From positions 13,231-25,585 of the forward strand of contig DHJK01000215.1 of the NCBI GenBank assembly GCA_002404295.1: a stretch of DNA of 12,355 nt, written 5' to 3'. This stretch comes from Legionellales bacterium UBA4722 (GTDB lineage Bacteria > Pseudomonadota > Gammaproteobacteria > DSM-16500). Positions 7,501 to 12,355 of this stretch are shown piece by piece. The notes under the pieces are model-generated. The model was given only the letters and a program-made list of their open reading frames with translations. It was not told the DNA's origin and did not search any database. Position numbers and translations under genes: made by a program. Each line of letters opens with the position of its first letter. Within the stretch, counting starts at the first letter, position 1.

Positions 7501-9205
7501 TTTCTTCTTTGGGAGCAGACGGCGCACTCGGAGGTGTTGCTGTTGGCTCTAGGCTGCGCAACGCTTTTGTAGCTGCTTTATAAGCACTCTTAGTATAACG
7601 ATTAGGTCTTATAGTATTGCAGTGTATATCTGGCCAACTAATTTTCGTACCTAGTTCGGTGAACATGTAATGAAGAAATTTAGCAGTGTCGCTTACTTTA
7701 TCACCTGCGCTATGCCATAAAGAGGCAACGCTTGGTTCAAGATTAACGTCCGTTAAATTTTCAAGTGTTGGTGGCGCACTTGTTAATCCTTTTAATTCCA
7801 ACGGCGTAAGGATGTATCCGAATATCTTATTAACTTTTTCTGTAGAAATCAGCCCGGGTGTAAGATCTTCTGATAAGCATGGATCGTTGTTTTTAAACTG
7901 CAATTCATCTTCATTGAAGAAAATGGCTTTAAGAATTTTCGGTATAACATCGTTTCTAAGTGCGGGTTCTAATAATAATAACTTCTCGCTCATCTTGTTT
8001 TGAGCTATTTGAGAAAAGACCTCTCCTAAAAGTCCTCTGCTAGCACTTGCTGCTGATAAAGGATCTAAAGTCATCACATGGGTTAACACTGCTACTACAT
8101 TTATTAAGCTTTCCGCACTTTTCGGGCTAGCTACACGAGCTGCTTGGATTGCGGCATTGATTAAAGGCGATTGAGGGTTGCCAAAAACAGCAAAGCTGCT
8201 CATAAAAGATAATGAAGGTATCATCTGAAGATATTGTAAATAACTAGCAGCATCTAATGTACCAGAGGCTATGCCTCCTGTTTTCTTTGCTGTTTCTCCT
8301 GCAATCCAAATGTTTAAATTGTACATGACGTTAAAAAGCATTTTAAAAATCAGTGGATTAGTCAGTAGTTCCACTAGTGTTAGATAACATTCGAGCCGCG
8401 CGAGTAAACTGCCTGCTGGCCATGGGTCACCGGATTGTACTAAATGGAAAAGCTCAATCGCTTTTTGTTCTAGCAGTGCTTTATCATGTACTACTGCAGC
8501 TAGATTAGGCAACGCCTGGCTTGCCAGAGTTATTCTTCTTGACCACAAAAGAGTAGGGCTAGCTATAGTGAGCGCCGATCCTAGTAGTGCTAATTGTGGT
8601 TGTGTGTTTCCTATTTCACCTAAAAGTGTAATGAACGCAGTGGTGTTTGATACGTTGTTATTCTGGTTATAAGCTTCATAAAACTGCTTTATATTTATAA
8701 TTAGTAAACTCATTACCTTAATGATTTCATCTGTTTTTGTTAATACAGTTTTGGCGAGGATAGTTTCTTTACTTTCATTTACTTTTATCACCGTGTTTAC
8801 TGCTTCAACAGCAGCTTGTAGCTCAGCCATGCTTTCATTAAGATTTTTTTTGTTTGACTTTCGATTGGGAGTCCAAAATCCTAACTTCGTTAGCATGGCT
8901 TCTAGCTGGGTTAATGTGGTTTTTGTTTTATTTTCATCTTCCGCTATAACTATATTGGCGAATACATTCTGTAATGCTATAAAAATAGCAGGAATTTTGA
9001 GGACAGCAGGTCCCCATGCGCCCAATTCTTTGAATAGTGCGGTGGGGCTATCGAATTTCAACAAGTTGAGTGCAGTTGCTTTTATTTCCGCAAAATCTAA
9101 ACTAGATTTATTTTCGCTTAAACTTAAATCAGCAGGAGCCACTTCCATACTTTGAAACCAAGGAAATTCAGGTTTTTTTTCTTCTCTTTCTAAGTGTGCG
9201 GGCAT
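4556..9205 (-). CDS. Giant multidomain protein of unknown function, C-terminal repeats
   Basis: I do not recognise this protein. From the chosen start it has 1549 residues (numbering below). Residues 1-935 look mostly alpha-helical, with hydrophobic stretches around 190-240, 275-300, 325-340 and 367-380 that could be buried helices or membrane-associated; no signal peptide is evident. A proline-rich hinge (ATPPSAPSAP, 556-565) splits this part. Residues about 935-1330 are an acidic linker rich in Q, N, E, S and P, probably disordered. Residues 1333-1528 hold three repeats of about 54 residues with the core ILLEIKN. The tail ends DSVKTLRKFQALSRPL. The longer frame opens at 9250, but Met16 (9205) has GGAG at 9216-9213, 7 bases upstream, whereas the first ATG has no such site and overlaps a likely -10 box. 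Its layout fits secreted effectors of Legionellales, but the tail has no clear E-block, so that role is only inferred. It is one intact frame with no break. Confidence 0.85.
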   Translation of the reverse strand: MPAHLEREEKKPEFPWFQSMEVAPADLSLSENKSSLDFAEIKATALNLLKFDSPTALFKELGAWGPAVLKIPAIFIALQNVFANIVIAEDENKTKTTLTQLEAMLTKLGFWTPNRKSNKKNLNESMAELQAAVEAVNTVIKVNESKETILAKTVLTKTDEIIKVMSLLIINIKQFYEAYNQNNNVSNTTAFITLLGEIGNTQPQLALLGSALTIASPTLLWSRRITLASQALPNLAAVVHDKALLEQKAIELFHLVQSGDPWPAGSLLARLECYLTLVELLTNPLIFKMLFNVMYNLNIWIAGETAKKTGGIASGTLDAASYLQYLQMIPSLSFMSSFAVFGNPQSPLINAAIQAARVASPKSAESLINVVAVLTHVMTLDPLSAASASRGLLGEVFSQIAQNKMSEKLLLLEPALRNDVIPKILKAIFFNEDELQFKNNDPCLSEDLTPGLISTEKVNKIFGYILTPLELKGLTSAPPTLENLTDVNLEPSVASLWHSAGDKVSDTAKFLHYMFTELGTKISWPDIHCNTIRPNRYTKSAYKAATKALRSLEPTATPPSAPSAPKEEKVNIVDYSIQTTQAAAVKEKLDRKKADLLNNIDALQGCTPPELKQAYDKAYLEIVSFEGEIEKLIKDFQTCYLARIMFKSKSINYKKTCTEELLTSLSSKACSVMLLQINADAPQFLYKYYQTAPLQPLAKPIDLFFNQAKEFIQYMGPQNRAPLEHFTASLHVTIKHQCELDIEKSYIANQLNYVYSKTLREAIDYLESKDKNPSADPVKILAKLNPDNHETYAISEVFPSYKCISDVNSIAQDNALPTSQTSGGYIHSMASNLGAATQVLESLTTFLLPPGSSQSGIYSFIVGSVASANSEVKSAANSVADVSRPLSPQEKYDAEIKAHTDSVVLFNSKLTNIRDIIKQEKDPLTTLKSMLTDQPVLKTEKSANDDASQQYGHEAILKNEIEQSPAPKPQSSDEVENNNREQNSLSEAKEIREEVASAALERRLLFNEELRKALRSHSPEQASFVASPPLSEEQSAEWREEELPQILTPREQPHDDAIPNEISPIAPQGVIEQKQERSEQNHNDQDKFPNANVAPLSDQDPHQVVADVNQVLNNNEQKLASSASKPDALNQDLEQVANENDGVELPKQLATIPPRAQEQQSPFYQDDYPGSFVLTAQQQILAEEEFAEIGRQALAKSKPTEKNVSSNESKREVEPENIAHDKVASLDNNPLTVLSVSAQLNQENKQQKVDAKENEISPLPVSLLNPEIIQPGIKNNPAAINSNELNRAPPTDLAPVTNNSPQQHVAVGDNPVKNNNDQKEDDSPKPSEALPFLNQQQKILLEIKNYCEERKNYKWYKNLNFFMSKQRKLDAAEFIKNYVNNPEAKQPNKCDLSKISEEKIIEIIRSHHAYFQNISIIDGAQPLNEQQSILLEIKNFIDTPEAKHNPNAPSEGRLEKIIKNLDTYFQNRSIENEAQPLDEAHQILLEIKHYIENTKAKKCDPRALSEGKLGMIIKNHHAYFENTPIGDSIKAHEDSVKTLRKFQALSRPL
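4631..5209 (-). repeat. Three tandem coding repeats in the giant protein tail
   Basis: Repeat 1 lies at 5209-4940 (residues 1333-1422), repeat 2 at 4939-4778 (1423-1476) and repeat 3 at 4777-4631 (1477-1525, blending into the tail). Each starts L-N/D-E/Q, continues ILLEIKN/H-Y/F, has a P-E-A-K-like turn, then a second helix ending in HAYFQN or TYFQN and a closing S/T-I. Repeat 1 carries about 32 extra residues, bounded by a duplicated IKNY, rich in K, Y and N. DNA similarity is still visible between units (for example tattttggaaataag at 4806-4820 and 4966-4980), so the expansion is fairly recent or homogenised. Confidence 0.85.
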
Positions 9206-9245
9206 GAGTGAACTCCGGTATAGGCAATTTGTTACCAAGGTGAGC

Positions 9246-9268
9246 ATCATACCATAAGTTGATCTATA
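9246..9268 (-). promoter_or_regulatory. Proximal extended -10 promoter candidate, giant gene
   Basis: On the minus strand TGG-TATGAT forms an extended -10 element, with TATGAT at 9251-9246. Transcription would start near 9239, giving about a 34-base leader that contains GGAG (9216-9213) before the ATG at 9205. No good -35 box is seen, as is usual for extended -10 promoters. The first ATG of the open frame (9250) lies inside this element, which argues against its use as the start codon. Confidence 0.35.
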
Positions 9269-9361
9269 ATTGCACTAATTTAATTTATTTCAGGCGGCTC
9301 ATATCAATGAAAAGTGGGAGAGGTGTTTTGTTCTACGCTAATTGGAATATAATTATTATTA

Positions 9362-9390
9362 ATTAATGTGTTGGGATAGTCTATTGTCAA
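9362..9390 (-). promoter_or_regulatory. Distal -35/-10 promoter candidate, giant gene
   Basis: A perfect TTGACA (9390-9385, minus strand) is followed after 17 bases by ATTAAT (9367-9362) in a very AT-rich tract. It would give a leader of about 150 bases for the giant gene. The -35 box and spacing are ideal; the -10 box is weak. The 250-bp gap 9206-9455 holds this, the proximal promoter and a hairpin, and no gene that I can see. Confidence 0.4.
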
Positions 9391-9420
9391 CAGCTCCTAG
9401 ATGGATTGCAGTCTTCTATC

Positions 9421-9443
9421 CGAGGTTGCCTAAAGCAACCTCG
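9421..9443 (-). terminator. Perfect 9-bp hairpin after ysxC
   Basis: cgaggttgc (9421-9429) and gcaacctcg (9435-9443) pair perfectly around the loop ctaaa, starting 12 bases beyond the ysxC stop codon. The stem is GC-rich and well placed to end the ysxC transcript, but the minus strand continues gatagaag with no T run, so it would be an atypical terminator or an RNA-stabilising 3' hairpin. Its aagcaacct word is also found in the palindromic repeat at 2719-2727. Confidence 0.45.
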
Positions 9444-9455
9444 ACTTACACTCCT

Positions 9456-10052
9456 TTAAGAATACCACTCACCTAATTTCGTCTGCAGTGCATCTAATCC
9501 TATCTTTTTAAGAGTAGAAAACGACTGCACCGTGGTCTCATTAGGATAACTGGCAATTTTTTTAGTTACTTCCTGCAATGTCTTAGTCACCGCACTATGC
9601 GATAATTTATCCGCCTTATTCAATAAAATATGCACCGGCAACGCTGATTCACTACACCAATGAAGCATATTCACATCAAACTCCTTCAGTGGATGCCGAA
9701 TATCCATCACTAACACTAGCCCTCGCAAACACTCCCGACTGCGCAAATAAGCATCCAACAACCGTTGCCACTTCCTTTTAACCTCCTCCGGCACCTTGGC
9801 ATAGCCATACCCCGGCAGATCCGCAAGTCGCCGTTGATCATCCAATGAAAATAGATTTATAAGCTGCGTACGCCCCGGTGTTTTACTGACGCGCGCTAAG
9901 CCTTTATTCTGGGTCAACATATTGAGTACACTGGATTTTCCTGCATTTGAGCGGCCTACAATCGCCACCTCCACGCCTTCATCTGGCGGAAGTTGTTCTA
10001 AGCCCGCGACACTCAACATGAATTGTGCATTTTGATAATTAGGTTTGGTCAT
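9456..10052 (-). CDS. ysxC: Ribosome biogenesis GTP-binding protein YsxC/EngB
   Basis: YsxC (EngB, YihA) is an essential TRAFAC-class GTPase needed for assembly of the large ribosomal subunit. The 198-residue product shows all the G motifs in order: G1 GRSNAGKS (33-40), the G2 threonine in TPGRTQLINLF (58-68), G3 DLPGYG (78-83), G4 NKAD (145-148), and a G5-like SFSTLKK near residue 178. The family-specific insert KVPEEVKRKWQ follows G3, and MDIRHPLKEFD is also characteristic. Length is normal for the family. The start is the only ATG at the right place for the N-terminal alignment (NYQNAQFMLSVA), but it lacks a clear ribosome binding site. It diverges from uvrD across 30 bp, so the two must share overlapping promoter DNA. 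Confidence 0.96.
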   Translation of the reverse strand: MTKPNYQNAQFMLSVAGLEQLPPDEGVEVAIVGRSNAGKSSVLNMLTQNKGLARVSKTPGRTQLINLFSLDDQRRLADLPGYGYAKVPEEVKRKWQRLLDAYLRSRECLRGLVLVMDIRHPLKEFDVNMLHWCSESALPVHILLNKADKLSHSAVTKTLQEVTKKIASYPNETTVQSFSTLKKIGLDALQTKLGEWYS

Positions 10053-10063
10053 AGTTACTACTT

Positions 10064-10074
10064 TTCTATAGAAT
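10064..10074. promoter_or_regulatory. Palindromic -10 region shared by ysxC and uvrD
   Basis: TTCTATAGAA (10064-10073) is a perfect 10-base palindrome in the 30-bp spacer. On the plus strand TAGAAT (10069-10074) lies 18 bases after TTGGTC (10045-10050) and would start transcription within a base or two of the uvrD ATG. On the minus strand the same palindrome offers TATAGA, about 15 bases before the ysxC ATG. Neither gene has a recognisable ribosome binding site, so one or both transcripts may be leaderless or have a very short leader. Confidence 0.35.
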
Positions 10075-10082
10075 AGCCGGTT

Positions 10083-12263
10083 ATGAAAACGACCATCTTA
10101 CTCGATTCTCTCAACGACGCCCAGCGCGATGCTGTCTCGGCACCCTTATGTCATCAATTAATTTTGGCGGGGGCTGGTAGTGGCAAGACGCGGGTCTTGG
10201 TCCATCGTATTGCCTGGTTGATCGAAAATGAAGGGTTGTCGCCTTATAATATCTTAGCGGTGACGTTTACCAATAAAGCTGCTCATGAAATGCGCTCTCG
10301 TATTGAAACGATGGTGGGTGCTTCGGCTAAAGCCATGTGGGTGGGTACATTTCATAGTCTTGCGCATCGCTTTCTTAGGTTGCATTGGAATGAGGCGAGT
10401 TTACCTGAAGGGTTTCAAATTGCTGATTCTGATGATCAGTTGCGTATTGTGCGTCGTTGTATGGCCGCACTCAGTTTGGATGAAGATCGGTGGCCGCCTA
10501 AAAAAGCGCAATGGTTTATTAATGGAAAAAAAGATGAAGGGTTGGAGTCGCACCAGATTCCTGATTATGGCGATCCTACTACTAAAGTGATGATTCGTAT
10601 CTATCGCGCGTATGAAGAAGCGTGTCAACGTGCAGGATTAATTGATTTTGCGGATTTATTATTGAAGGTACATCGGTTGTGGTTAACGCATCCGGATATT
10701 TTAGCGCAATATCAATCACGTTTTCGTTGTATTTTAGTTGATGAGTTTCAAGATACCAATACGATTCAATATGCTTGGGTGCGGTTATTAGCAGGAAAAA
10801 ATAATAGCGTCATGATTGTGGGTGATGATGATCAATCTATTTATGGTTGGCGCGGTGCCAAGATTGAAAATATACAGCGGTTTAGCAAGGATTTTCCTGG
10901 GGCGAGAACGACTCGCTTAGAGCAAAATTATCGCTCATCAGGTGTTATCTTGAAATCAGCTAATGCGTTGATTGAGAATAACTCAGGACGCATGGGTAAG
11001 AATTTATGGACAGCAGGTGCAGATGGCGAACGTATTACAGTTTATGCTGGGTTCAATGATTTAGATGAAGCGCGGTATGTAGTCGGTCGTATTAAAGATT
11101 GGCATGCTAAAGGCCATTCATTAAATAGTGCTGCCATTTTATATCGCTCTAATGCGCAATCACGTGTGATTGAAGAAGCATTAATGCAATCTGGTATTTC
11201 TTATCGGGTTTATGGTGGATTACGATTCTTTGATCGCGCGGAAATTAGAGATGCATTGGCTTATCTGCGTGTGATTGCGCACAGAAATGATGATGCTGCT
11301 TTTGAGCGAATTGTGAATACGCCCACGCGCGGTATTGGGGATCGTACTATTGATATGCTGCGTGAACATGCGGTTGCAAATAGCACATCGTTATGGCGTG
11401 CGGCAGAAGTGTTGTTAGAGCAGCAAGTGTTTCCTGCGCGTGCAGCTAACGCATTACAAGCATTTATTCAGCTGATCACGACGCTGGATCAAGATACCAA
11501 AGGACTCGCCTTGTTCGAACAAACAGAGCATGTTATTCAGAATAGTGGTTTGATTGAGCATTATCGTAAAGAAAAAGGTGAAAAAGGTTTAACACGTTTA
11601 GAAAACTTGGATGAATTAATTAATGCTGCGCAGCAGTTTGATGCGAATGAATTGGAAGAAGAGATGCCACCGTTGGCTGCGTTTTTATCTTATTCGGCGT
11701 TGGAATCAGGCGATAATCAGGCAGGTGATTCTTCGGATTGTGTGCAGTTGATGACGTTGCATTCTGCTAAAGGTTTGGAATTTCCGTTGGTATTTTTATC
11801 TGGCTGTGAAGAAGGTCTTTTTCCGACTAAGAGATCGACTGATGAGCCGGGTGGGTTAGAAGAAGAGCGTCGTTTATGTTATGTGGGTATGACGCGTGCG
11901 ATGCAAAAATTGTATATCACGTATGCTGTTGTGAGACGATTGTATGGTAAAGAAGAGTATCATCGCGCTTCGCGGTTTTTGGCGGAAATTCCGGAAGAGT
12001 TTAAAGAGGAGTCGCGTTTGACTACTACGGTTTCGCGTCCGCAACAGCAACAATCTTATTCATCGTCCTCCCCTGCTCTATCTAGACAATTTATGGCGGA
12101 TAATGATGGCAGTATGCAGATTGGGCAGCGGGTAACGCATCATCAGTTTGGTGAAGGGACGGTGTTGCAATATGAAGGACGTGGGGAGCATGCGCGGATT
12201 CAAGTGCGGTTTGAAAAAGTGGGTACGAAGTGGTTGATTGCAAGTTTTGTGGCGGGGTTGTAG
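10083..12263 (+). CDS. uvrD: DNA helicase II UvrD
   Basis: UvrD is a superfamily 1A 3'-5' helicase that removes the nicked strand in nucleotide excision repair and mismatch repair and clears RecA filaments. The 726 residues (E. coli 720) carry the full motif set: Q motif LNDAQRDAV (10-18), motif I AGAGSGKT (29-36), Ia VTFTNKAA (60-67), II LVDEFQDTN (218-226), III GDDDQSIYGWRGA (247-259), IV LEQNYRSS (279-286), V VQLMTLHSAKGLEFPLVF (554-571) and VI EEERRLCYVGMTRA (593-606). A Q/S-rich linker (about 645-670) leads to the C-terminal Tudor-like domain (about 679-726, GQRVTHHQFGEGTV), which contacts RNA polymerase in E. coli UvrD. The ATG matches the family start (LLDSLNDAQ), but no Shine-Dalgarno sequence precedes it. 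UvrD rather than Rep is indicated by LDSLNDAQRDAV and the Tudor tail. It is intact. Confidence 0.97.
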   Translation: MKTTILLDSLNDAQRDAVSAPLCHQLILAGAGSGKTRVLVHRIAWLIENEGLSPYNILAVTFTNKAAHEMRSRIETMVGASAKAMWVGTFHSLAHRFLRLHWNEASLPEGFQIADSDDQLRIVRRCMAALSLDEDRWPPKKAQWFINGKKDEGLESHQIPDYGDPTTKVMIRIYRAYEEACQRAGLIDFADLLLKVHRLWLTHPDILAQYQSRFRCILVDEFQDTNTIQYAWVRLLAGKNNSVMIVGDDDQSIYGWRGAKIENIQRFSKDFPGARTTRLEQNYRSSGVILKSANALIENNSGRMGKNLWTAGADGERITVYAGFNDLDEARYVVGRIKDWHAKGHSLNSAAILYRSNAQSRVIEEALMQSGISYRVYGGLRFFDRAEIRDALAYLRVIAHRNDDAAFERIVNTPTRGIGDRTIDMLREHAVANSTSLWRAAEVLLEQQVFPARAANALQAFIQLITTLDQDTKGLALFEQTEHVIQNSGLIEHYRKEKGEKGLTRLENLDELINAAQQFDANELEEEMPPLAAFLSYSALESGDNQAGDSSDCVQLMTLHSAKGLEFPLVFLSGCEEGLFPTKRSTDEPGGLEEERRLCYVGMTRAMQKLYITYAVVRRLYGKEEYHRASRFLAEIPEEFKEESRLTTTVSRPQQQQSYSSSSPALSRQFMADNDGSMQIGQRVTHHQFGEGTVLQYEGRGEHARIQVRFEKVGTKWLIASFVAGL

Positions 12264-12355
12264 TTGCTTAGGACATCGGAGCTGTAGCTGCTCAGACTAT
12301 TAGAGCTGTGGTTACTTAGCATCTCAGAGCTGAAGCTGCTTAGAACACCTCTCCC
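12261..12355. repeat. Degenerate 24-bp tandem repeat after uvrD
   Basis: Four units with an exact 24-bp period begin at 12261, 12285, 12309 and 12333; the fourth is cut by the window edge. The shared core is approximately gctgtagctgcttag followed by a more variable acatcaga-like part. The first unit begins with the uvrD stop codon itself. The array carries no obvious hairpin with a T run and no convincing gene. Confidence 0.7.

Noticed and set aside
9340..9375. PmrA-type regulatory box (TTAA direct repeats) upstream of the giant gene, as in Legionella and Coxiella effector genes
   Set aside because: The tract is simply AT-rich with several overlapping ATTAAT words; the paired cTTAA spacing is not convincingly met.
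9316..12355. Twelve-base inverted match between gggagaggtgtt (9316-9327) and the last 12 bases of the window, as element ends
   Set aside because: In a window of this size several 12-base matches are expected by chance, and there is no extension of similarity beyond it except a loose ttct.
12261..12355. CRISPR array for the 24-bp tandem units
   Set aside because: Units are contiguous and diverged with no unique spacers between conserved repeats, and no cas genes are in the window.

Overview
The window looks like a chromosomal segment of a gammaproteobacterium, most likely from Legionellales (the Legionella/Coxiella/Aquicella/Berkiella side). The EF-P modification cluster, YsxC/EngB and UvrD are all of gammaproteobacterial type. 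A very large unrecognised protein with a repeat-bearing tail is typical of the host-associated members of that order. The genus cannot be fixed from the sequence alone.

Layout. Positions 1-2645 hold a complete EF-P beta-lysylation module. epmB (minus) diverges from efp-epmA (plus), and those two genes are only 2 bp apart. Positions 2646-2844 lie between convergent genes and contain a long palindromic repeat with perfect 42-bp arms. A second, truncated copy of its end touches the left edge of the window. Positions 2845-4209 (minus) encode an AAA_14/DUF4143 ATPase, preceded by two identical-architecture operator-like palindromes 33 bp apart. Positions 4276-4555 hold no convincing gene but contain a striking two-stage hairpin. 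Positions 4556-9205 (minus) encode one unrecognised protein of about 1549 residues: a helical, partly hydrophobic N-terminal two thirds, a roughly 400-residue acidic low-complexity linker, and three C-terminal repeats of about 54 residues. Positions 9206-9455 are non-coding with candidate promoters and a 9-bp hairpin. Positions 9456-10052 (minus) encode the ribosome-assembly GTPase YsxC. A 30-bp divergent spacer follows, then uvrD (plus, 10083-12263). The window closes in a degenerate 24-bp tandem repeat that starts at the uvrD stop codon.

How the parts work together. EpmB converts lysine to beta-lysine, EpmA attaches it to Lys34 of EF-P, and modified EF-P relieves ribosome stalling at proline-rich stretches. 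YsxC and UvrD are housekeeping genes of ribosome assembly and DNA repair. The ATPase and the giant protein lie between these conserved genes, next to repeats, and look like accessory content. The giant protein is the best candidate for something undescribed; a role as a secreted, host-directed effector is only an inference from size, architecture and probable lineage.
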